From NCBI RefSeq assembly GCF_002287175.1, contig NZ_LMVM01000001.1, positions 558,001-622,000 on the forward strand: DNA of 64,000 nt, in the 5' to 3' direction. The DNA is from Methanobacterium bryantii. GTDB lineage: Archaea > Methanobacteriota > Methanobacteria > Methanobacteriales > Methanobacteriaceae. Shown one piece after another: positions 40,053 through 47,385 of this stretch. Each line of letters starts with the position of its first letter. Position 1 is the stretch's first letter. The notes under the pieces were generated by a model. The model was not told the origin of the DNA and did not search any database. It saw nothing but the letters and a program-made list of their open reading frames with translations. The translations under genes were made by a program, and so were the position numbers.

Positions 40053-40769
40053 ATGTCATGGAAAAAGAAAATTGCTATTATTATTCTACTTATTTTTATT
40101 GCAGGTATTTTATTTGTAGCTTATGAATATCAAACTACGTCTTCAGATCTAAATGTGCTGGAAGGGGATCATAACATACTTATTCTCTGTGCAGACCCTT
40201 CAGAAAAGAGGCCGGGTATTGGGGCTGTAGATATGGCTTTTGTAGTCCATACACATGATGGAAATATTGAAAATGTAACGCCAATATATCCTGGCGGTAT
40301 GGCCCATCCAACTGCTTCACCTCCGGAGTATCTAAAGGAAACACAGGGTGTAACCAAGCTTTATCTCCATGATTCCCTATGGGATGCTAATGTAGAAACT
40401 GGAACTAAGCTAGCTCAAGAGATCGTTCAATACAATACTGGTTATAAAACAGATGTTGTTGTAGTGGTAACTCCTGATGCTATAGATGCGTTGATAAATG
40501 CTATTGGACCAATATATGTTAATGGCACAGATGTTACGGGTAGTTCTATAGCTTTCGTACGAAATGAACAGTATAATGAAAATATGAGTAGGGGTGAAGC
40601 TGTAAAATCTGTTATGAATCCTATGATAGATGCTATAAAGGATAAAAGTAAATTTTCTGCATTTTTACAGGCAGCTACTGCCCAATATGCCTTAGGAAAC
40701 ATAGTAGTTGTACCAAAAGATGCATTTGTAAAGATAGCTATTGCATATGGGTTTAAATCTTTACTTTAA
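40053..40769 (+). CDS. DUF4012 / LytR-CpsA-Psr-like membrane-anchored protein
   Basis: A 238-residue protein with one N-terminal membrane anchor (IAIIILLIFIAGILFVAYEY) and an extracytoplasmic domain resembling DUF4012, which is distantly like the LCP (LytR-CpsA-Psr) fold: a core strand with Asp and Met (GIGAVDMAFVVHTH), then TDVVVVVTPDAIDALINAIG followed by IYVNG, which mimics the LCP segment ahead of its product-binding loop, and a conserved Arg in NEQYNENMSRGEAV. LCP proteins transfer teichoic acid or capsule from a lipid carrier to cell-wall peptidoglycan. Just downstream of the initiating transferase, it could attach the polymer to pseudomurein. This is an inference; the DUF itself has no proven activity that I know of. 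Confidence 0.65.
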   Translation: MSWKKKIAIIILLIFIAGILFVAYEYQTTSSDLNVLEGDHNILILCADPSEKRPGIGAVDMAFVVHTHDGNIENVTPIYPGGMAHPTASPPEYLKETQGVTKLYLHDSLWDANVETGTKLAQEIVQYNTGYKTDVVVVVTPDAIDALINAIGPIYVNGTDVTGSSIAFVRNEQYNENMSRGEAVKSVMNPMIDAIKDKSKFSAFLQAATAQYALGNIVVVPKDAFVKIAIAYGFKSLL

Positions 40770-40814
40770 TTTGTTGAATTGAAAATCTTTAAAAAAAGTC
40801 CCTCAGAATCCCTT

Positions 40815-41136
40815 AAAATCTTCGATTTTGTAACTGCAAACACAACGTGTTCGCATGTTTCGTGGCTCCGAGACAAAGCTTGCGGGGCACTGTCAAAAAT
40901 CGTAGATTTTTGACGCCTGCAAAAACCTTTGTTTTTGCGGCCGAGGAAATTTATTTCCTCCGGCATAGAAAAATGCTGTGCATTTTTCTCCAGCTTTGTT
41001 TCGCGCGTCCAAAGGACTTTTAGTCTTTTGATGTTTGCAAAACTTTTGGTTTTGCAACCGTAAAAAATCGTAGATTTTTTACATGCTCAAACGCTTTGCG
41101 TTTGATAGTCCCAAAAAAATCAAAGATTTTTTGGGG
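40815..41136. repeat. Large array of short perfect hairpins (cluster B)
   Basis: About eleven hairpins follow each other over 320 bases. Clear ones: 40815-40829 (6-bp stem), 40839-40851 (5 bp), 40892-40914 (10 bp, stem GTCAAAAATC, loop GTA), 40919-40938 (8 bp, stem GCAAAAAC), 40943-40960 (8 bp, stem GAGGAAAT), 40967-40989 (10 bp, stem AGAAAAATGC, loop TGT), 41010-41030 (9 bp with one G-T pair), 41035-41057 (9 bp, stem TTGCAAAAC), 41060-41082 (10 bp, stem GTAAAAAATC, loop GTA), 41087-41105 (8 bp, stem TCAAACGC) and 41110-41136 (12 bp with one mismatch). Stem sequences differ, so each is separately self-complementary. The rest of 40770-41400 is AT-rich and holds the next gene's promoter. Confidence 0.9.
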
Positions 41137-41400
41137 ATTTTGACAGTTTTTTGAATGATACTCTTCTATTTTTTTTCAGAATTATATCTTTAATTTAGAG
41201 TATTGCATATTGGCATAATTATCACAAATAGAAACAATAAATTACCTGAAAATATTTAATATCGTTTAAAGTATAATCATAAATTATGCTTTGAAATTTA
41301 TGTAAAAATCTGCTTAAATAGTAGTATTATTTGTGCAATACTACTAGTATTATATAATACGTTAACAAATTTAACTAATGTATAATAGTAAGGTGTTTTG

Positions 41401-42009
41401 ATGTCATCAGACAGTAATAGGGGCAAGTCATTTGATCTAAATTTCTTTGAAAATCTAAAAAGATCAAATGATGACCATGGATATTTAATATGTCATAAAT
41501 GTTATGGATATTATCCTCTTAAAGAAAATGAATCACCAGATGATTTTTTAGAATGTGAATGTGGTAGTGATCTGGAATTTTATGAAGATATTGATGATTT
41601 TATAAAGATCAAAGATTCAAAAGACTTAAATGGGGATAACTCTGGGACAGTGAACGGTAATTATGATGAACTGCAGGAAATAGAAAATGCCCTTAAAAGC
41701 AAATCTGAGAAGAGAAAAAAGTTTTTTGAAGATTTATCAATGCGTATTAAAATGCAGGAAGACATATTGGCTGAGATTAATTATGGAGAAAACGGACTAT
41801 GGGATACACTTGAAGAAAAAACTTTAGATGAAAGCATCATTGAAACTGCTGCTGTAAATATGGTTGTACAGGAAAATAATTTTTTATCACATGTTAAAAA
41901 GCAGCGGTCAAGGGTAGAACATGCAGAAAGCCATTATTTTACAAAAATAAGTGCAACTTTATTTATTATAACTGCGTTTGTGCTTTTATTTTTATATGCA
42001 ACGACTTAA
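41401..42009 (+). CDS. Zinc-ribbon, coiled-coil, single-pass membrane protein
   Basis: The start is the ATG at 41401 with GGTG five bases before it. Residues 28-64 are a four-cysteine zinc ribbon (YLICHKCYGYYPLKENESPDDF...CECGSDL) that closely matches the one inside the exporter permease at 15357. A charged, probably coiled-coil region follows (LQEIENALKSKSEKRKKFF), and the protein ends in one membrane segment (ISATLFIITAFVLLFLYA), giving a tail-anchored layout with the ribbon in the cytoplasm. I do not recognise a named family. The shared ribbon suggests it works with the same process as the permease, perhaps as a scaffold. Confidence 0.7.
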   Translation: MSSDSNRGKSFDLNFFENLKRSNDDHGYLICHKCYGYYPLKENESPDDFLECECGSDLEFYEDIDDFIKIKDSKDLNGDNSGTVNGNYDELQEIENALKSKSEKRKKFFEDLSMRIKMQEDILAEINYGENGLWDTLEEKTLDESIIETAAVNMVVQENNFLSHVKKQRSRVEHAESHYFTKISATLFIITAFVLLFLYATT

Positions 42010-42052
42010 AATCATGTTCTTTATTTTAAGTAATAGTTTAAAATTTAGAAAA

Positions 42053-42064
42053 GGGTTTAAACCC
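42053..42064. terminator. Palindrome between convergent genes
   Basis: A perfect 12-base palindrome, GGGTTTAAACCC, lies between the stop codons of the zinc-ribbon gene and hemL, which face each other. It is flanked by A/T-rich runs on both sides and could act as a bidirectional terminator. Confidence 0.45.
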
Positions 42065-42092
42065 ATAACGGATATAAAAACTAAAAAAAGTT

Positions 42093-43346
42093 TTAAACTT
42101 TTATTGCTTTTTCTACAGCTTCCAGTGTTTTTTGAATATCTTCATTATCATGCATGGATGATATGAAACAGCATTCAAACTGTGATGGTGGGATAAAAAC
42201 TCCATTTTTAAGTAAAGTCTGGAAATACTGGTTGAACTTTTCAGTGTCTGCAGATTTAGCAGTGTCATAATCATATACTTCTTTATCTGTAAAGTATAAC
42301 TGGAACATGGAGCTTAAACCAACTATTTTAAAGTTCAGATTATTATCAGAGAGTATATCTTGAATTCCAGTTCTTATCATCTTTCCTTTTCTTTTTGATT
42401 CTGCATAAAAATCATCATTAAGCTGGTTTAACATTGCAAGTCCTGCAGTAATTGACACGGGATTTCCATTAAATGTCCCTGCCTGATAAACAGTGCCCGC
42501 TGGAGCTATCATTTCCATAAACTCTTTTTTACCTGCTAAAGCACCGATAGGGAATCCTCCACCAAGAATTTTACCGAAAGTTACAAGATCTGGAGTTACT
42601 CCGAAATATTCTTGAGCTCCACCTTCAGCTATTCTAAAACCAGTGATAACTTCATCAAATATTAAGATAATATTATTTTGACCTGTTATTTGACGTAAAA
42701 ATTTTAAATAGTCTTCTTTTGGGGGAATAAAACCTACATTTCCCATTATGGGTTCTACAATTATGGCTGCAATGTCATTTTTTTCTCTTTCTATTAAATC
42801 TACCACAGCTTCTTTATCGTTAAAAGGTATTAAAACTGTATTTTTTGTTGTATCTTCTGGCACGCCTGGTGAATCTGGCAATCCTGCAGCTCCAGAACCT
42901 GATTTTACGAGAACGTAATCATGTGCTCCGTGATAGGACCCTTCAAATTTGATGATCTTTTTTTTACCGGTGGCTGCTCTTGCGAGTCTTATTGCACTCA
43001 TTGTTGCTTCTGTACCTGAATTTACAAACCGAACCATGTCGGCACATGGTACTTTTTTAATTACAAGTTTTGCAAGCTTAATTTCATTTTCTGTAGGAAC
43101 ACCATATGCTGAACCAATTTTAAGCTGTTCTGCAACTTTGCCCATTATTTTTTCGTTTGCATGACCTAAAACGAGAGGTCCATATGCGAGGCAGTAATCT
43201 ATATATGAATTTCCATCAACATCTATTATTTTTGAACCTTTTGCTTCTTTTGCAAAGAAGGGATATGGTTTATAAGCTCTAACAGGAGAATCTACTCCTC
43301 CTGGAAGATAATTTTGGGCTTCTTTGAATAATTCTTCAGATTTCAT
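42093..43346 (-). CDS. hemL: Glutamate-1-semialdehyde 2,1-aminomutase
   Basis: A PLP-dependent enzyme that converts glutamate-1-semialdehyde to 5-aminolevulinate, the entry to tetrapyrroles (corrinoids and coenzyme F430 in methanogens). The 417 residues show all family marks: YLPGGVDSPVRAY, RFVNSGTEATMSAIRLARA, FEGSYHGAHD, LIFDEVITGFR, the PLP lysine in VTFGKILGGGFPIGALAG, and GTFNGNPVSITAG. AAGGAGTT precedes the ATG. It follows cbiC on the same strand after about 90 bases, so the two probably share a transcript dedicated to tetrapyrroles. Confidence 0.96.
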   Translation of the reverse strand: MKSEELFKEAQNYLPGGVDSPVRAYKPYPFFAKEAKGSKIIDVDGNSYIDYCLAYGPLVLGHANEKIMGKVAEQLKIGSAYGVPTENEIKLAKLVIKKVPCADMVRFVNSGTEATMSAIRLARAATGKKKIIKFEGSYHGAHDYVLVKSGSGAAGLPDSPGVPEDTTKNTVLIPFNDKEAVVDLIEREKNDIAAIIVEPIMGNVGFIPPKEDYLKFLRQITGQNNIILIFDEVITGFRIAEGGAQEYFGVTPDLVTFGKILGGGFPIGALAGKKEFMEMIAPAGTVYQAGTFNGNPVSITAGLAMLNQLNDDFYAESKRKGKMIRTGIQDILSDNNLNFKIVGLSSMFQLYFTDKEVYDYDTAKSADTEKFNQYFQTLLKNGVFIPPSQFECCFISSMHDNEDIQKTLEAVEKAIKV

Positions 43347-43437
43347 ATTTTTAACTCCTTATCTTGTTAGCTAACTTGGGTAAGTTTGAAATAATTAAAT
43401 GTAATTTAGTTAGGGGTTTACATGTATGGTGTACTAT

Positions 43438-44079
43438 TTAAACTAATTTTTCAAGTCCAATAAGCGAATTTGCAATGGCCACTGCAACTGGGGTCCCGCC
43501 TTTTGGCCCTTTGGTTATAATATGGGGTATTTTAGTTTTTGCAAGTGCTTCTTTAGATTCTGCAGCACCGACAAATCCGACTGGGGCCCCTGCAATGGAT
43601 TTCGCTTTCATACCTTCATTTTCAACCAGATTTATAGCTTCAAAAAGTGCTGTGGGAGCGTTTCCAATTACAATAATCCCATCAAAACCCTCTTCATGTG
43701 CAACACGCATTGCAGCGGCTGCTCGAGTTATTTGTTCTTCTTTTGCAAGTTTAATGGCATCTTCATGGCTGATATAGCACTTTATTTCACCTTCATATTT
43801 ATTTATTCCAACTTTGACCATATTTATGTCTGTAAGAATATCTTTCCTGGCTTTAATTGCTTTTATACTTTCATCTACAAAATCAGAAGATACTCTGCTG
43901 ATATCTGCATATTCAGGATCTGCTGTAGAATGAACTATTCTCTCAACTATCCTTTGCTCGGCTGGAGAAAGATCTTTTATTTTATCTGCAATTAATGATC
44001 TTACTATTTCTCTACTTTTAGAGGCTATATCATAGCCCTGTTTTGTTGATGCACCCATGAAAATAGAATCGTTACCCAT
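43438..44079 (-). CDS. cbiC: Cobalt-precorrin-8 methylmutase
   Basis: Moves the C-11 methyl group to C-12 in corrin ring synthesis (cobalt-precorrin-8 to cobyrinate). I place the start at the ATG at 44079, giving 213 residues, the normal size; the frame is open for 57 more codons upstream, but a TATA-like TTTAAATATA about 40 bases before 44079 argues for the shorter form. Seen: MGASTKQGYDIASKSREIV, IVHSTADPEYA, a region with the catalytic histidine in this box, GNAPTALFEAINL, and GAPVGFVGAAESKE. It lies upstream of hemL on the same strand. Confidence 0.92.
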   Translation of the reverse strand: MGNDSIFMGASTKQGYDIASKSREIVRSLIADKIKDLSPAEQRIVERIVHSTADPEYADISRVSSDFVDESIKAIKARKDILTDINMVKVGINKYEGEIKCYISHEDAIKLAKEEQITRAAAAMRVAHEEGFDGIIVIGNAPTALFEAINLVENEGMKAKSIAGAPVGFVGAAESKEALAKTKIPHIITKGPKGGTPVAVAIANSLIGLEKLV

Positions 44080-44573
44080 TTTTTCACATCTTAGATTTTT
44101 AATTTTAATTGTTACTATATTTAAAGAGGACATAGGATATAAATCTGCAATATCTAATTCAATATCTCTTACGCTCATGTCTATGACACGCACATGAATT
44201 ATACATGTTTGTAATTTTAATAAGGAATTATCTTTAAACATGTAATTCAACCATATCGCATGAAAATTATATTATTTTATAATTACATTATTTGCACAAC
44301 TTCTACACATGAGCGTTTCTCAATTTTTTAATTGGTGATGAGAATTTATATTTTTTTGCAGTTTGCATCTGGGTTATACATAATCTCAATTTCTGATTTT
44401 GATATTTTGAATTTTATTTATAATTTAATTTCCAATTTTTTTAGGGGTTAATTGTTATAACACTGTCAACAGTAAATTACGCAAGACATCCCTCTTTAAT
44501 TTGATGATTTTACACAAAGTTTTTATAATATAAATATATAATAGTTGCCTAAGCAACGATTATGAGGTATTTC
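44080..44573. other. Divergent intergenic region between cbiC and the MarR gene
   Basis: Holds the presumed cbiC promoter (near 44115-44126 on the minus strand) and the MarR promoter with a TATA-like run at 44521-44540 followed by an inverted-repeat operator. A small inverted repeat, CAATT with AATTG four bases away, lies near 44318-44331. No gene is visible between. Confidence 0.5.
44544..44557. promoter_or_regulatory. Probable MarR operator
   Basis: GTTGC-CTAA-GCAAC is a near-perfect inverted repeat just downstream of a TATA-like run (44521-44540) and 17 bases before the start of the MarR gene. Its TTGC/GCAA arms match the operator pattern common for MarR proteins and recur at 45058. Binding here would block the transcription start, giving autorepression. 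Confidence 0.65.
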
Positions 44574-45029
44574 ATGGAAAAAAATGAATTAATTGATTTG
44601 GATGACTTTTTGATCTACCAGATCTATGGATCTGCGCGTTTGTTACGATTTCAACTTCAAAAGTTGTTAGATGAGAACGAACCTAATTTCACACCAGAAC
44701 AGGCATTTTTACTCTATAAATTGTATATGAATGATGGCCAATCACAGAGACAGCTTGCAGACAAAATTCTCAATGATTATCCCAATATAACCCGCCTTAT
44801 TGACAAGCTGGAAAAGAAGGGATATGTACGCCGAGAAGTCGATGAGAATGATCGCAGGATCTTTAAAGTTTACATGTCCGAGGAGGGTAAATCTCGTTTT
44901 AATAGTTTTATTCCTTTGATAATGCATCAAAGAGGAAAGTTACTGGAGAATGTCAGTTCTGATGAAGAAAAAATAGTTAAAGATGTATTAAAGCGTATAG
45001 AACAAAATGTACAGAAATATTCTATGTAA
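44574..45029 (+). CDS. MarR-family transcriptional regulator
   Basis: A 151-residue winged-helix repressor starting at the ATG at 44574 (preceded by GAGGT; the ATG at 44562 is part of that region). The typical core is visible: FTPEQAFLLYKLYMNDG, QSQRQLADKILNDYPNITRLIDKLEKKG as the recognition helix, and the wing VRREVDENDRRIFKVYMSEEGK. Flanking dimer helices are present. Matching inverted repeats lie in front of it and in front of the membrane-protein gene at 45141, so it likely represses both and responds to a small toxic compound. Confidence 0.9.
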   Translation: MEKNELIDLDDFLIYQIYGSARLLRFQLQKLLDENEPNFTPEQAFLLYKLYMNDGQSQRQLADKILNDYPNITRLIDKLEKKGYVRREVDENDRRIFKVYMSEEGKSRFNSFIPLIMHQRGKLLENVSSDEEKIVKDVLKRIEQNVQKYSM

Positions 45030-45057
45030 TTTTCCAGTTTAAATTTATCCTCCAATA

Positions 45058-45086
45058 ATTGCTTTAGCAACTATTACTAAAGCAAT
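45058..45086. promoter_or_regulatory. Probable MarR operator before the YhgE/Pip-like gene
   Basis: ATTGCTTTAG (45058-45067) and its exact reverse complement CTAAAGCAAT (45077-45086) are nine bases apart. Inside the left half lies TTGCT-TT-AGCAA, again an inverted repeat. The arms resemble the operator before the MarR gene, suggesting that one repressor controls both. Confidence 0.6.
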
Positions 45087-45140
45087 TATTATTTGAGTAA
45101 TTAAAAGGAAAAGTTTAATAAAACTGTTCGGGTGGTTTTA

Positions 45141-47042
45141 ATGATAAAAGAAGCAATTAAAATATTTAAAAATGATCTTAGAACAATTAAGCAGCTCCCA
45201 ATACTTATGGTCTTTTTGATAGTGATTATATGCTTACCTTCACTGTATATCCTGTTTACCATTCCTTCAGCATGGGATCCCTATTCTCAAACCTCAAATA
45301 TGAAGGTTGCTGTGGTTAATGGTGATGAAGGTTATAGTATTAATGGAACACACTATACTGTTGGAAATATTCTAGTTGATGAGTTAAAAAATAATACAAA
45401 TTTTAGCTGGCAGTTTGTTGATAAAAACACTGCATTAGACGGTGTTAAAAACGGAAAGTATTATGCAGCTTTGATAATTCCAGATAACTTCAGTGAAGAT
45501 TTACTTTCCATCGAAACTACAACTCCTCAACAGGCTAAAATACAGTATGTAGACAATGAAAAATTGAGTCCAATTGCAACAAGACTTACCAGTGCTGGGG
45601 CTAATGGGATACAAACTAAAATTAATGATGAAATAGTTAAAACCATCGACGGGGTTATCTTTGGTAAGCTCAGCGATGTTGGGGAAGTGGCTAAAGAAAA
45701 TAAAGCACAATTCATTAAGTTAAGATCATTTATAAATGAGTTAAATGGAAAGATAGGTGTTATAGATTCATCAATATCTGAAGCAAATTCGGATATGGAC
45801 ACAGTACAAAAAATATGGCCTAAAATCAGTGCTGCCCTTCCTGAAATACAAAAATATTCTAATTATGCAAGGAACAATTATGATTCTTTGTACAATCAAA
45901 TTTTATCTGATCCTCAGAAATCTTTAGCCAAAGTTCAGGACATAGAATCACAGGTTAACACGACCGTAACTGGTCTTAAGTATGTCGACGCAATTTTAAC
46001 CAGTTTATACAATGCAACAGGTGATGCTCAACTAGAGCCTGTCATTAAACAAATTGAAACTGATATCAGCTATGCAAATCAAGTTCTCACAGTTTTAAAA
46101 CAGATAGAAACTAATATAAAAGATGGTAAAAACCCTGGAGGAAAATTAACAGAGTTAAAATCTTTAATTGACCAGATGGACGACGGTGTGAATGTGCTCG
46201 TGGCAAACAAAGCTAATATAAACCATAAAATTAATAAAGCCGCGGCCACATTAAATATGGTTAACTCAAAATGGCCTACAATTAAAAGTGCCATACCTGT
46301 AGCTGCAGCTAAGCTTAATTCGATAAATGAAGAGGACATAGATAAATTAATAGCATTCTCAGATACTAACCAGGGTGATGTTAAAAATTACTTTGAAAGC
46401 CCCGTAGAATTAGAGAAAGAAAGCATGTATCCTGTGAATAATTATGGGTCTAGTCTTGCTCCATTTTACATTGCTTTATCACTATGGATAGGGTGTCTTA
46501 TAGCCATAGCTATGGTAGCTGCGCGCGTGAAATCAAATATATATTCTGTTAAGGCGGCTTATTTTGGAAGAATGAATTTATTTTTAGTAATAGGCTTATT
46601 TCAGTCATTATTAATTGCATTGGGTGTATTGCTCTTAAATGTACAAAATTCATCCGCAGCACTAATGACATTAACCATATTGGCCATAGGCATGTGTTTT
46701 ATGATAATCATGTATTCTGTGGTTTCAATCTTTGGAAGTTTAGGGAAAGTAATAGCAGTTTTAGCGCTGATTTTGCAAATTGCTTCTTCAGGAGGAATTT
46801 ACCCTTCAGAACTCCAATCTACTTTTTTCCAGGTTATACAACCATATTTGCCTATGACGTATGCTATTAGAGCTCTTAGAGAAGTGGTTGCAGGGGTTTT
46901 ATGGAACAGTTACTGGTATAATTTAGGAATAGTATTTATATTCACAGGCGTGATCTTAGTGCTAGCACTGCTGATTACTGGAAAGATAAATGATTCACAA
47001 GATATAGAAGAAAAATTAAAGGACAGCGGGTTAGTTGGATAA
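45141..47042 (+). CDS. YhgE/Pip-like ABC-2-type membrane protein
   Basis: A 633-residue protein starting at the ATG at 45141, preceded by GGTGG. Residue about 20-45 is a first membrane segment (ILMVFLIVIICLPSLYILF), followed by AWDPYSQTSNMKVAVVNGDEG, a hallmark of the YhgE/phage-infection-protein family, then a large external helical region (about 60-430) and five membrane segments at the C-terminus (about 440-620) of the ABC-2 permease type. It most likely exports a lipid or drug, or takes part in envelope stress defence. MarR control, inferred from operator repeats, supports a detoxifying role. The partner ATPase is not nearby. Confidence 0.8.
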   Translation: MIKEAIKIFKNDLRTIKQLPILMVFLIVIICLPSLYILFTIPSAWDPYSQTSNMKVAVVNGDEGYSINGTHYTVGNILVDELKNNTNFSWQFVDKNTALDGVKNGKYYAALIIPDNFSEDLLSIETTTPQQAKIQYVDNEKLSPIATRLTSAGANGIQTKINDEIVKTIDGVIFGKLSDVGEVAKENKAQFIKLRSFINELNGKIGVIDSSISEANSDMDTVQKIWPKISAALPEIQKYSNYARNNYDSLYNQILSDPQKSLAKVQDIESQVNTTVTGLKYVDAILTSLYNATGDAQLEPVIKQIETDISYANQVLTVLKQIETNIKDGKNPGGKLTELKSLIDQMDDGVNVLVANKANINHKINKAAATLNMVNSKWPTIKSAIPVAAAKLNSINEEDIDKLIAFSDTNQGDVKNYFESPVELEKESMYPVNNYGSSLAPFYIALSLWIGCLIAIAMVAARVKSNIYSVKAAYFGRMNLFLVIGLFQSLLIALGVLLLNVQNSSAALMTLTILAIGMCFMIIMYSVVSIFGSLGKVIAVLALILQIASSGGIYPSELQSTFFQVIQPYLPMTYAIRALREVVAGVLWNSYWYNLGIVFIFTGVILVLALLITGKINDSQDIEEKLKDSGLVG

Positions 47043-47124
47043 TTCTTAAATATTTAGTTATCTATTGCAGGATAATTCCTCTATTTTTTATTAAAATAGA
47101 TGTTTTACGTTGGACATTAAAGGA

Positions 47125-47220
47125 AATACGCTCAATGTCCAATAAAAACAATCTTAATCCAAATTAAATAGTAATACGCTCAATGTCCAATAAAAACAAT
47201 CTTAATCCAAATTAAATAGT
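47125..47220. repeat. Perfect 48-bp tandem duplication
   Basis: Two identical 48-base units, 47125-47172 and 47173-47220, lie in the gap after the YhgE/Pip-like gene. Each contains AATGTCCAA. TTGGACATT upstream (47110-47118) is the exact reverse complement of the first one (47134-47142), so a 9-bp stem can form. It may be a terminator region that was duplicated by slippage. The rest of 47043-47385 is AT-rich without a gene. Confidence 0.85.
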
Positions 47221-47385
47221 AATTTTGTACTTATTTATAATTTCATTTTTGTGATTGTGTGTTTTTATGCATATTTTATACGTAAAAAAGCTTAAAGTTT
47301 TAAGCCACGTAGATAGACATGATAATTGAATTTAAGAAATTAAAACAAAAGTATTTATTATTTTAAAAATAAAAAGGAAAGGGCA

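Noticed and set aside
40815..41136. The repeat-rich stretch could be a CRISPR array
   Set aside because: The units do not share a repeat sequence; each is self-complementary with its own arms, spacing is irregular, and no cas gene is near.
43475..43995. Two plus-strand ORFs (100 and 157 codons) opposite cbiC
   Set aside because: Both are antisense shadows; cbiC on the minus strand has all family motifs.
44080..44250. N-terminal extension of cbiC (57 codons)
   Set aside because: The family starts where MGNDSIFMGAST begins, and a TATA-like box lies inside the extension.
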